Positions 1-10,904 of a stretch of DNA of 64,000 nt are shown here, one piece after another. The notes below the pieces were generated by a model. The model did not search any database. It had not been told where the DNA came from and worked only from the letters and a program-made list of their open reading frames with translations. The stretch is from Nissolia schottii. Taxonomy: Eukaryota; Streptophyta; Magnoliopsida; Fabales; Fabaceae. A program made the position numbers and the translations under genes. The stretch lies in contig QANU01071046.1 in assembly GCA_003254905.1 (NCBI GenBank), positions 223,886-287,885 of the forward strand, given 5' to 3'. Positions within the stretch are counted from its first letter, which is position 1. Each line of letters begins with the position of its first letter.

Positions 1-59
1 TTTCTTATAAGGCTTTGCACCATCAAAAAGAATTAGTAGCCAGATGAAGTACGAAACAA

Positions 60-724
60 TTATAATTAGGGGTGTTCATAACCCAGTCTGGCCCGCCAAC
101 CCGGACTGACCCGATTTTAATTGGGCCCGATTTATAAAAAACTCTAAAAAAACCCGATTTTAATTCATACCGGGTTCGGGTTTAGCTTTGGGTCACCCGG
201 CCCGGCGGCCCGTATGCTATACTATTATGAATTTTTTATCTTTTTTTCTTCCCATCCCATTATGAGAAATCACAAGAATGAAAGGAATTGGATTCTTGCA
301 ATCTCATCCCATCCCATGATTGGAAATTTATTGTAGTTAACTTTATTGCAAATCTATTGTAGTTTGGAGTTGATTTTTGTTCTTTTGCATGCTTTCAATT
401 TTGTGATGTGTCTTTTGTCTGTTCATAGTGATATATAGCAGCCACAGGTGCTCATATTTTGCACATTTTATTCTTGAATTGGTTTTTGACTTCAAGGAGT
501 TTTATTTTACAATAAAAAAGACTTTTAGGAAATATAGAATCAAACATTTTGGCCCGCTTTGGCCCGGTCCAAACTCGAGTTTTAACTTGGCCCGAAGATG
601 ATCGGGCCTATCAGGTTTAGGGTCGGGTTTGAGTCCTCAAAATTGACCCGGTCTAAATATATGGCTGGGTTCGGGTATAGGCCAACCCGGCCCAACCCAG
701 CCATGAACACCCCTAGTTATAATT
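60..724. mobile_element. hAT-like MITE with TSD
   Basis: A non-coding element of about 650 bp lies between inverted ends: AGGGGTGTTCAT at 68-79 and its complement ATGAACACCCCT at 703-714. Next to the ends, both sides carry tracts rich in CCCGG, CCCGAC and GGGT. The 8-bp sequence TTATAATT at 60-67 is repeated at 717-724, which fits the 8-bp target-site duplication of the hAT superfamily. There is no transposase reading frame, so it is non-autonomous. The exact right edge is uncertain by 2 bp. The ends resemble those of the element at 13392-14270. Confidence 0.75.
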
Positions 725-1126
725 AGTATGTATAGTATAATTTCTTTTTAATCGTGGGATAGGTTTTTATTTGAATTTTTTTTCCTTTTTTGTCAAGTAG
801 TAGGGCTTAAGGCTATATTAAGATTTCATTAGCGTGATGGGACATTGCATTATATTGCATCTTAAGCCCCAGTGTATACTATGGTTTGCTAAAGTCAGCA
901 GATGAAAATACACTATTCCCTGATTTTGGAAGGAAAGGTATTGGTTTTGTTCATTTTGATGTCGTGTATCTGTTCGCCCATATTTAAAATTGACTTTAAG
1001 AAGTTGTTGGATACTTCACAGTAGTCCGGTGCTTAACCTAGTGACTATTTTGGTCCAAGTATGAAGTAATAAGAAAGAGTGTTAGGAAAAGTAAGAGTAG
1101 AAGAGTAGATGCAGATAAAGAATAGA

Positions 1127-1275
1127 GATGATGATATTATACTTATTCTCATATGTGACTTATATTAAGCATCCAAAACACTATTTATACGTTAAGAGTG
1201 AAAAATATATAAACATATCAAATCGCAGAAGATCTCACAAATTAATGACATTCACCTAATCATATAAACATGTTA
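1127..1275 (-). repeat. Left (3') LTR remnant of the decayed copia element
   Basis: This stretch is a diverged direct repeat of 5902-6045. Both contain a gatgat...attattctta-like start, a TTATTCTCATA(T/C)GTGACTT core, and a shared end around ATTAATGACATT(C/T)ACCTAATCATAT. Because it flanks copia pol remnants read on the minus strand, I take the pair to be the two LTRs. Outer borders and a target-site duplication could not be fixed. Confidence 0.55.
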
Positions 1276-1499
1276 ATTGATTACTCTTGTCTAAAACCTC
1301 GTTGATTTTAAGAGGTAGGAACTAAAGTCTATTTTGTTAATTTTTATGATATAGTCGTGGTTCCACGTGCAAATAAAAAACTTCTTAATTTTGCCAAAGT
1401 ATAAAAAAGAGAAAAAGAATCTTACAACTACATAACTATTAAATTATGATTTTAATTCATATGAATAAATTAAATCTATAAAAATGTCACAATAAATAT

Positions 1500-4330
1500 T
1501 AAAAATCATTCTAGTATGTTCTTGTTGAACAATAACTAAATCTCGCTAACTAGCTTACACTAAAAACTATATCCAGTGGCATATTATTAGCGAGATATAA
1601 TAGTGCTCCAATGACACTAATATGTGGTACTTTAAGAACGAAAAATTTCTTGTCCTTTTTATAAGGTCTTAATTGATCTTTATCAACTAATCTCACAACC
1701 ATTAGAGTACTTTATGGATGTGCTCAATTTACACAAACTCATTCGAGAGTCTTCTCAGCATAAGTTGATTGATAAACAAATATTGACTTGTTAAATGCTA
1801 TATGTGTAAACCAATAATGCTATATAACAATTTAGATCCAAATCATTTTATGAAAATACATGGGTAAATGAGATCAATTTTATACACATATCTTAATAAG
1901 AATGGACTTAGGCGATTGCACTATATACACCATGATTATTTTAATCAATATAAGGATTGTTGAAGTCTTAATGAACAAAAGTTTCTCGAAATTTCTATAT
2001 GTTTAAGCTATTTTAAATCCTTCAGAGATTTTTATAAAATTTTGCTAGTTAGTAAGCCAAATTAATGGGCTTATAGATGCATGTCTAATTTCTTTATTAA
2101 TTGCCAGAATAAAATTAAATTCACTACTAGAGAATATATCTCCATATAGTCAATGCCAAGTTTTCTGAAAACTCTTGCTACAAGTCGTGTTTTATATCTT
2201 ATCTTTCCCCATTTCATTTTTGCACAAAAAACTCACTTGCACCCCACTGTTTCACACCTTCCGGTGTTGGACTATATATCTCAAATAATTCATATTTTTT
2301 AAGTGAAGTTATATTCAACATTTGCGCCTTTTCACATTGGCCAATCATTTCTATGTCAAAATTCTTTGACAGATTTTTATTCAAGATCCTCATCTTGTTT
2401 TATTATTTTAATAGCAACATTACGTGCATATAACATTGTCGACAACAATATGATTTCGATCGATTCCATATTTTTCATAACGACATAACTCATCGAGATC
2501 TCTTTAATTATGCTTTGTCATTTTTAAGTACCTGAACCTCTTTTGGGGGTTTTGTCAATAGTTATATCTTTAGGCTCTTTTTGAGCATTTGCCACCATAT
2601 TATGACCATCTTGACTAACTGTTCCTTTCCATTTTCAAGGATTTTAATAGTTGAAACTGACTATGCTATCACGCTACACGTGTGACTTATTTTCATTTAC
2701 ACTAATAAGTTTGTCCTTCTGGAACATCATCTCAAATTGGAGCATTTGTAGATGTACATGAGATTTTCATAATTCTCTTTGGATCAGTAAATAAAGCTGA
2801 CGGTTGATTTGCAATACTTTGCGTATAAATTATCTTTTCACATTGCCTTTTATGAGGATCTAAATGTGATAATGACAATGTATTCATGCAATTTCTTGTT
2901 TTAGCTGCTTATTTTCTCCCCATAATGTTGGAAAAATTATTTCATCAAAATGACAATAAAATGAATATTGTTGTAAATAAATCTCTAATTGGTTCGAGAT
3001 AGTTTATAATAAAAGGGATTTCATAACCAACCATATATTTCCAACATTCTCTAATGTCTCATCTTTGTATGTTGTGGTGGAAAAATTTGAACATAAATCC
3101 CATATTTGAAAATGTTAAATATTTGACCCCTCACCAAAAGCCAATTGTAATTGGAATAATTTATAAAAATTTGTTAACATGATGCGTACAAGTGTTGTTG
3201 CATGCAAGATAACATGTCCACATGAAGTTTTGTTCTCATAAGTAATGATCTAGCTATTAATTAGAGATATTTAATAAATAACTCTACTTGACCATGCATG
3301 AATAGGAGCATCATGATCTTCAACTGTTGTTCCATTTTGACATATAGTAATCATTAAAATCTTGAGACATTAACTCACCATTATTATCAAGACAAACAAT
3401 CTTAATGACATTATTTGGATATTCCGCTCTTAAATTATTTGAGCAATTTTAAATTATTTGAGCAATCAATCTTCTAAACTTCAGATTATGAGTTAATGAT
3501 AAACACACATGTGACCATTTATTCGATACATCTATTAAAATCACATGCAATTTATAAGTGGTCAACATGATGGGTGAATGGACCCACATAGTTCACCCTC
3601 AAAAAAATGCAAAATTATTCTTTTACAAATTTACTTGTTGATTGTCTCATAATTAATTTATTTGAGAACAAGTAACACACGAAAATTCTTTAGCTCAAAA
3701 AATCTTTTGGCTCTTTGATGAACTTTAAAATGAATTCTCAAAAATTATTTACATCATAATTAAACTCGAATAACCTTACCGGTGATGCTAAAAATTCGGG
3801 TCAAGTAAACTTCTGGTTTATGGTAGCATAAGTTTCAATTACGACAATATTTTTATAATACAAACCAGAGAAAAACATGTAGTTTTCTAATACATATTTA
3901 TTCTCCGATATAATAGTTTTAATATGGAGACATTCAATGTTCTCCTTATTTACAATCTCAACATGACATTCATTTCGGCGAATATCTTTATATTGTAACA
4001 AGTTTCGTTGACACAATCTAGATAATATGAAATTATTTATAACAAACTTTGTTGCTCCAAGTAGTACTGCATCAATTCTTTTAGAGCCTTTAATCAATTT
4101 TGTAATACCAATAATGGTTTAATCATTCATAATGATTTGTGTTTATCTTGGTAGTGCATTATAAATTTTGCTGCTTTAAGACACAAAATAATAGCTCTTT
4201 GAGAGCATTCATTATTCTTAATGAATTAATTGGTAATAGTGCATCATAATTTTTGTTTCTCCAAGAAACAAAATATTAACTCTTCTGGAGCTTTCAAACC
4301 TTGGTACTATTAAAGATTGTATTATCATTT
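1500..4330 (-). pseudogene. Decayed Ty1/copia pol remnant
   Basis: Minus-strand translation in shifting frames gives successive pieces of a plant copia polyprotein. The pre-integrase region is at about 3800-4330; its longest open piece, 3801-4097, contains GATKFVINNFILSRL. Integrase core pieces lie at about 3230-3720: a stretch resembling GPIHPP, then one resembling WSHVCL, then a CLDNNGELMSQ-like piece around the catalytic Asp. Pieces near 2690-2790 resemble the linker upstream of the reverse transcriptase (NDDVP-type). The end of the RT region is at about 1520-1700 (VIGALLYLANN, DIVFSV). Many stops and frameshifts interrupt it, so it cannot be functional. Family assignment rests on recalled plant copia sequences. 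Confidence 0.7.
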
Positions 4331-5002
4331 TCTTATCTCATTCCCATATGGGTGGGATATGTTTTGCATTTAATAATATACGTACTACTCGCAAAGCATA
4401 TATAAACATTACTATTTTATTTGTTTTAAAAAAAAAATACATATTATAAAAAAATTATAATAATATATCATAATTAAATGAAAGGAAATTGTCACATACA
4501 TATAATTACCAACGTATATAATATCCCGTATACCTATTAGTTTGTTGCAACTATAACTCACAAGATGCTTATCTATTTAATTTTTAATTCAAATACAAAT
4601 TAGTAGTAATAGAATACTCTTATTTAGAACAAGAGTAATTCAAATGTTCTAAGATCAGTATATAAAGTAATGTATTAATCAAATATATTATTTATTTATT
4701 TATTTTCCTAATGATAATGAAAAAATCGATAATATCATTTTGATTTAAAAAAAATTCTAAAAGAATAACCCAATTAATAATTATGTGACATACCATAATT
4801 TATTAATTTTATTGTAAAGATTGAATAACAATAAAACTAAATTCAATAAACATTAAATAAAAAAAGGAAATATAAATTGAAAAGTGAATGTATCACTTTT
4901 CTTATGAAAATTGGTAACAATATTGTCCTCTACAATAGGATATGAGTATCATATCATAAATACTCAAAATTAATAAATTACTTAAAATCATTCTTAGAGG
5001 TA

Positions 5003-5880
5003 CATTCATTTCGGGGAATGTGAAATAACAGATTCTGTAGAAACATATGGAGTGTGAAAAATGAACTTGTATTGAAAGCTTGAGAGCAAAGCTCTTATAT
5101 ACACATACATACTAACTTGTGCTGCAAGTTACTTGTAACTAACTTAACTAACTCCTTAATTAACATGTGCTAATTGTGCTAACAGCTCTAACTAACTCTT
5201 AACAAGTTAGTTAGAGATTCTCCTCTATTATGAAATAAGAAGATAACACACATTAGATAGCGTGAGCAATAATATTCATTCATTTTAGAAAATGATATTT
5301 TGACATACTCACATTTAGGAATATTTAAATCTCTTTAAATAGGAGAATATTTTATTTAAATATATTTTTGTATAATACATATATGTTTACTTCTAGGAAT
5401 ATAATCATCAGACCTCTTGGAATGGGTATGCATCATTCACTTATGAGAATGACTATGATTATCATTCACTTTGGGGAATGAGTATAATCCATTCACTTCT
5501 GAGAATGTATATGATTATCATTGGTACTACTACCATTCACTTCTGGAAATGGTTAAAAAAAATAGAACATAGTAATATAATAGAAGATCACTTTGATAAA
5601 GTCATAATAAAGAACATAATTGAAACATAAAATCAAAGGAAAAAAATTGAATTACACACGGAAAAATGCAAAATTAAAATTATTGTTAAATGTACATTCG
5701 CTTTAAGAAATGTAAAACATGAAAATAACATACTTTGGGTAGTTTGATTAATAAGATTTATTCACTTCAGAAAATGATCTTTTAACATATTCACTTGTGA
5801 GAATGTGCTAATCTCATAAAAGAAAATAGTCCCAAATAGTTTTTAGTAACAAGAATACATTCACTTTAGGGAGTGACTAC
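5003..5880. repeat. Dispersed CATTCACTT...GAATG motif cluster
   Basis: About ten copies of an imperfectly palindromic motif of roughly 18 bp, CATTCACTTnnGGGAATG, are scattered through this stretch. Examples are at 5463-5480, 5490-5507 and 5534-5551; more diverged copies lie near 5003, 5274, 5434, 5696, 5760, 5790 and 5860. They sit between the right LTR remnant and the pol remnant of the decayed copia element, where its leader or gag would lie. Spacing is irregular, so this is not a simple tandem array. Function unknown. Confidence 0.6.
5026..5230 (-). mobile_element. Solo LTR (205 bp, copia-type) with 5-bp TSD
   Basis: The sequence runs from TAACAGATTC to CTCTATTA and is flanked by TGAAA at 5021-5025 and 5231-5235. 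Read on the minus strand it begins TAATAGAGGAGAATCTC and ends TCTGTTA. It contains repeated GAGTTAGTTA motifs and a TGTATATAAGAG TATA-like stretch. The same start, GTTAGTTA repeats, TATA-like stretch and end occur in the LTRs of the copia element at 45106-49722, so both belong to one broad family. With no internal region present, it is best read as a solo LTR. It interrupts the motif cluster of the older element. Confidence 0.75.
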
Positions 5881-5901
5881 CTTAACGAAAGAAAAAAGTT
5901 T

Positions 5902-6045
5902 GGTGATGATAACATGTGATATTATTCTTATTCTCATACGTGACTTGCGTTAAACATTCAAAGCATTATTTATAAGTTAATTGTGACATTAAAATCTTAA
6001 GAGATATTACTAATTAATGACATTTACCTAATCATATATTTTATA
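5902..6045 (-). repeat. Right (5') LTR remnant of the decayed copia element
   Basis: Partner of the repeat at 1127-1275, in the same orientation. With the minus-strand pol remnant between them, the pair outlines an element of about 5 kb including the nested solo LTR. The two copies differ by many substitutions and indels, which points to an old insertion. Confidence 0.55.
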
Positions 6046-6080
6046 ATAGTAATAAATTTGTTACTGGATTATTTTATAAA

Positions 6081-7611
6081 TAGGTCCCTTCTTAGCAAAT
6101 TAATGAGACATTAATAGGCATCTTTCTCCCCATCTTGTTCTCTTCTCTCATTTACCTGTAACAGCATCGCCTCCGCCCTTCCTCTCTATCGTGGTTCCGC
6201 CGCCAACTCCATCCACGTTGCCGACCTCTCCCCCACTAGCGACTCCTCACCGGTAGCACACCTCCGAATCCGCCATCGCAGACCCCACATCTGACCTTGT
6301 CCTCCATTCCTCTTCCATCTTCTTCGCCCGCGCCTCCACCACCGTCCCCTCTCCCTCGCATGATCTCCATTTCAGATCTCCTTCTACTTCATATCTCGTA
6401 TCTGCTTCTACTTTAGATATACTTCAAATCTGCTTCAAAAAAATTTGTAAAGTTGAGATTTTTATGGGTTTTTATGTTAAGATTTTCTTCCTCTGATTCT
6501 GGGTTTATTGTTGAGGATGATTATTATTAATTTTTCTGAATTATGGAAATGTATTTATGATGATGGGAAAAAAAAGGAAGGTCAATGATATTGTTTACTA
6601 AGCATTTTGGTGTATGATTCAGTGTGTTTAAGCTCTTGCATGATGCAGTTTCTTCATTATTTGTTTTGCTAGTAGTATTCACACATATAGATGAACCGTT
6701 TTGATGATGTCTTGGTGGCTTTTTGATGTAGATTGAAAAAAAATAAATTGTGATTCAGTAAGCAATTTTTAGTTTGAGAAATAGAAAAAAGGAAACAAAC
6801 GTGTAGAACAGTTTGTTGATGATGGATGTGTATGAAAATGTTTGGATTTCTAGATTTTGGGTTTTGAATGCAATGGGTGGCGGTGACGACGTCAGGAGAA
6901 GACGACTAGATGGAGGTGGCAGTGATGGCACGCCGGCGCCGACAACAGTGAAGGTGGGGTGGTGGTGCTTGATGGTACTGTGGATGGTGTGTTCAAATAT
7001 GTGATGTTGTTAAGGATAGATCGATTGATGTTGGAATGTTGGTGTGAGGGATTGAGGGTGCAAGGGAAGAGAAGACGATGGTGGTTGTGATGAGGTGGCA
7101 ACGAGGGAGGTGCCGCGGTGGCGATGGCGCACAAAGGAGGGAACAAGTGGTGGTCATCTGTCAATGAGATTGGTGGTGCGGGCAATGGGTTGGAGCGGTG
7201 GCAGAGGCACTGCACTCTGACGGTGGATCTACCACAAATATAATTTTGAAAAAAAATATTAAAAACATTAATTATTGAACTAATCAGGATTTATACATAT
7301 ACATTAGAGTTAACTTAGATATATTTAACTTCAGTGGCAAATCCACAATTTTATTTTTAACCTTGTTAGGGTCTTAGCCGTCCAAACGCAGATCAACAAC
7401 TCAACACAACAGGGACCAATTTGCTCCGAACAGTACTCAGACCAAATTAGACAAAACCTTTGTTGGATCCTTCGCAGTAGTGCACACGCTCAGTTATTGG
7501 ATACTTCACCTTTGTAAATTACACAACCAACCATAAAACTATATAATATGTAAGCACCCTAATGGGCTTGAACACACCCATCTCAATGCACTACCATGAC
7601 CAAGTAAAAGA
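6081..7611. other. Non-coding interval, GC-rich skewed segment
   Basis: From about 6130 to 6400 the plus strand is C-rich (CTCC, CGCC, CCACC), and from about 6860 to 7210 it is G-rich (GGTGG, GGCGG). Short open frames here have biased composition and no recognisable domain. Similar GGTGG-rich sequence occurs at 63100-63300. It may be a transposon fragment, but no ends were found. 7215-7611 includes the 3' flank of AXS. Confidence 0.4.
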
Positions 7612-10134
7612 TTAACTTGCAATAGGCTTAGCAATGACTTTCTTAATGGCTTCGGCATAAGTTCTGTGCTGATAGGTGAGTGTGGATTCAAGCAAGTCCC
7701 AAAGCGAGGTCTTCGGATTCCAGCCTGAAAAAAGAGGCAACAAACAACACATTAACAAGGTAAAGTAACTAATCCGAAATTTGTTTGGTTTCACATTTGA
7801 TTCATTCTGAAATCCATAATTGACTCTAACCAAAATCAAGTTGCTTTTGATGCTTATTTCATCGCCGAATTTTGTTGGAATCATTTTTTAGATGAAAATA
7901 CCAACATCAAATTTGACAAAATTGAATTAAGTTTGCAAACACGGAATGGAACATACAATTGAATAATAATCTTAAAAGGCAAAGTGAGGGTGAATGAATG
8001 AGGAAACCTACCAAGCTGCCTGTTAATGATGGTCATGTCAGGGATTCTCTTGTCGCTATCATCGTATCCCTCGCCGTAAAATTCTTTGGAGCTCACATCA
8101 ACCGTAGGGCTTTCCAAAGGTGGTTCTCCACTTACCTTGGTGTAAACCTGCAGAGGTTAAAGACAAAAAAATTCTTGAGTGCCCCCGGAAACAACATGCC
8201 GAAATGCTTACGATATGGCCAAGCAACCAAACTAGAATCTTTTCACCTCAGTCATCATTTCGGCAAGCTGCCTAACTGTAACCTCATTGTTTGGGTTACC
8301 CACATTGAAAATGTGTCCATTGGCCCTGGCAGGATTTTCCTGTTAAAAAAGATTACCATTCACATTTAGTATACAACCCAATAAGAATAATATTAATAAT
8401 CTGCATTTAAAAGAGCATATTGGATATGGGAATCTACAATCATCAATAAGACAGCTTCAATGGCATCTTTAATATAAACAAAAGTCCTCTGGGATTGGCC
8501 ACCATCCACAAGCTTGAGGGGCTCTTTCCGGAGGAGATTCTGCACAAAAGAATGAAAGAAAAAAAAATTAGAACTGATATTTTCAAAAAATTGACTATAA
8601 TATATTCAAGCTTAACAAAAGTTAAATAAAAAAAAAATGTACATACATTGCTAAAGCATGCGAGAACCCGAGGAACACCTTCACTTGGACCATCGATGCC
8701 AGGAATGAAGTCCATTCTTGGTCCAATCCAATTAAAAGGTCTCACAATTGTAAACTCCAAGCCATTTTCAGCACCCTCGGCTGTCAATGATGGCACGCCA
8801 GTGAGACAAGTCAAGATTGGAAAATAGAAAACAATATATACATATGCACAGAAGAAAGAAAAAAATTGGTTGACTCACCATAAATCAGCCTCTCAATCAA
8901 CTGCTTAGCACAAGCATAAGACCATCTCTGCTTTTCAATTGAACCGAAAATGCATGGAGACTCGTCTTCTTTTAGAACATAGTATGCAGGATCCTAACAC
9001 AACAATGGAAACAATTTAGCTCAGCACAGCTCATTACAAGAAAGAAGCAAAATAAGCAGCTACAACAAAAGAAAAACACGCAAAAAAAGCTAGGGACTGT
9101 TGATTGAAAGGATCCAGCAGCACTAAAATCCTTCAGAGGAAACTAACAAACAGTCCCCAAAAGAAAACAAAAAAGAAGAACCATATATATGTATATGTGA
9201 TGACACAACAGCCATTGTCCTACAATTCACAAGCCAAAAGCTAAAAAATTCAAAAATTTGGTGTGTGACAACCACCGACAGATTCCAAAGCAATAGACAC
9301 ATTGCAAAAATTCAAAAAATCATTGGCCACATACAAAGATCTAGAACAAGTTGGTCCAAATGAAATTGAGAGCTTTACCTGACGAAGAGGGCTATCCTTG
9401 GGGAGAAAGCTCCCAATGGTTTTCCCATACACCTCACAAGTTGAAAAATGAATGAGACGCTTGTTGTTTTCCGAACAGTACTTCACCTGAAACAAATTAG
9501 CAATGAACCCACATCGAATCACCATACCCAACAGAGTCACAATCAGAAAGACTAAACCTTCCGATTCAAAATTTGACCTCAAAATCAAAATCAAAGGCAG
9601 AGGAGAGATGAAAAACGTACCACAGGAAGCGCATCGATGAAGTTGCTGTAAATGGTGTCCAAAGGGCGCGTGTTGTAGTCCGCAGGAGTGCATATAGCAG
9701 CCAGATTAATGGTCTACAAAAATTCAATTTTGAGAACAAACCATCAGATAGAATGCTCTAAGAAAGCAGAAAGCACGAAAGGCAAAGACACAATTTTGAG
9801 AACAAAACGAGCAACCCATTGCAGCAAACAGAGAGAGTGATAGGAATCAAATGAAGGGCCGTACGAGATCTGCCATCTTGATGAGACCCTCGAGCCTCGA
9901 ATCGTGCTTGATGTTGAGTCGGTGGAAGGTGATGCGACCCGCCCAAGGATGCGTTTCGGGCTCCAAGAGGTGGTTGATCTTGTCGCTGTAGACATCCAAA
10001 GCAAGCACCTTGTGCGGCGTCTCCGCCATCAGCTTCTCGCAGAGGTGGGACCCAATGAACCCTCCGGCGCCGATCATGCAGATCGTCATCGCCCTTATCG
10101 GGTTCCCATCCAGATCCACCCTCGACGAAGCCAT
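7612..10134 (-). CDS. AXS: UDP-D-apiose/UDP-D-xylose synthase
   Basis: Cytosolic NAD-dependent enzyme of the short-chain dehydrogenase fold. It converts UDP-glucuronate to UDP-apiose and UDP-xylose, which supply cell-wall rhamnogalacturonan II and apiogalacturonan. Coding exons (minus strand): 10134-9865, 9713-9621, 9486-9379, 8993-8879, 8780-8647, 8539-8438, 8339-8247, 8147-8012, 7724-7612. All introns are GT-AG and the frame closes to 387 aa, close to the 389 aa recalled for Arabidopsis AXS. Visible features: Rossmann loop GAGGFIG (residues 22-28), YACAK (Tyr183/Lys187) matching the YxxxK pair, and Cys98 and Cys138, matching the catalytic cysteines known at about 100 and 140 in AXS1. The first exon could start 6 codons upstream, but MASSRVDLDG matches the family start. 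The region upstream is a clear promoter candidate with a TATA box. Confidence 0.96.
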
Positions 10135-10241
10135 TGCCAGAAACAACAACAATAACAGAAGGCGTTGTAGTAATTTTGATAATCTATTAGATGCTTTCTT
10201 TTTTTCTTTTTCTTTTTTCTTTTTTGTGATGGTGTGAATCT

Positions 10242-10251
10242 CTTTATATAA
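10242..10251 (-). promoter_or_regulatory. TATA box of AXS
   Basis: On the minus strand the sequence CTTATATAAAGAG lies about 110 bp upstream of the AXS start codon, in a pyrimidine-rich leader context. Position and sequence fit a plant TATA box. The transcription start was not observed. Confidence 0.6.
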
Positions 10252-10770
10252 GAAAGAGTGAGTGAATGAGAGTGATTTTGATTTATTGTGGTTGTGAATT
10301 TGGGGTTTGGATCTTTTTAGGTTACTGAGTAAGTGATGATGTTTACTTGCTCTGCTGGCTGGCTTCTGGAGACGTCACGAGTTACAAATCAACAAAGCTG
10401 GTTTCTGTTTTTGTTCTGAGTTTTTTTTTTTCCCCCTCTTTTTCTTTTGGCCTTTATTGGTAACGCTTTTGTTTCTGAGTTTAAGGATGATGCACGCAAG
10501 GTATTTTCTTTGCGCCTTCCGGAACGATTTTGACTTTTGAGCCCTTTTCTTCTTTTTCTTATTCCATTTATTTTTTGGATATAAACTGTTGTTTCTCATT
10601 GTGGAGTTTTTTTTTTTTACCTAGATACAAGTTTATTGGAGTCGACTACTTGGTTCGTGCTCACTTAATGATTAAAATGGTCCTTGTTTTTTTTTAATGA
10701 AATTACTTTTTTGTTGTTTTTTCTTTCCTCTCCCTTACTTTCCCTTCCTAAACAAAAGGCACCCCCACAA

Positions 10771-10805
10771 CTATTATTATTATTATTATAATAATTATAA
10801 TAACA
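10771..10805. repeat. TTA/TAA microsatellite
   Basis: An interrupted (ATT)n run followed by ATAATTATAATAA. It lies in the AXS upstream flank between the gene and the Mutator-type MITE. The rest of 10252-10913 has poly-T tracts and no gene signal. Confidence 0.7.
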
Positions 10806-10904
10806 TAGCAAATAAAAGTCAATAAGCACGTGAAGCGAATAGCCATGAGCTGTTCACTTTTACCCTCACAACAGTCGCATCACCAGATTTGAGAACAAAT
10901 GTAT

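Noticed and set aside
5003-5880. CRISPR-like array from the repeated CATTCACTT...GAATG motif
   Set aside because: Eukaryotic nuclear DNA, irregular spacing, diverged copies, no cas genes.
6813-7215. Frames on both strands in the GGTGG-rich segment
   Set aside because: Low-complexity composition, open on both strands, no domain, no splice-consistent continuation.
7998-8369. 123-codon plus-strand frame
   Set aside because: It is the antisense shadow of AXS exons 7 and 8.
9904-10237. Plus-strand frames over AXS exon 1
   Set aside because: Antisense of the conserved Rossmann-fold exon.
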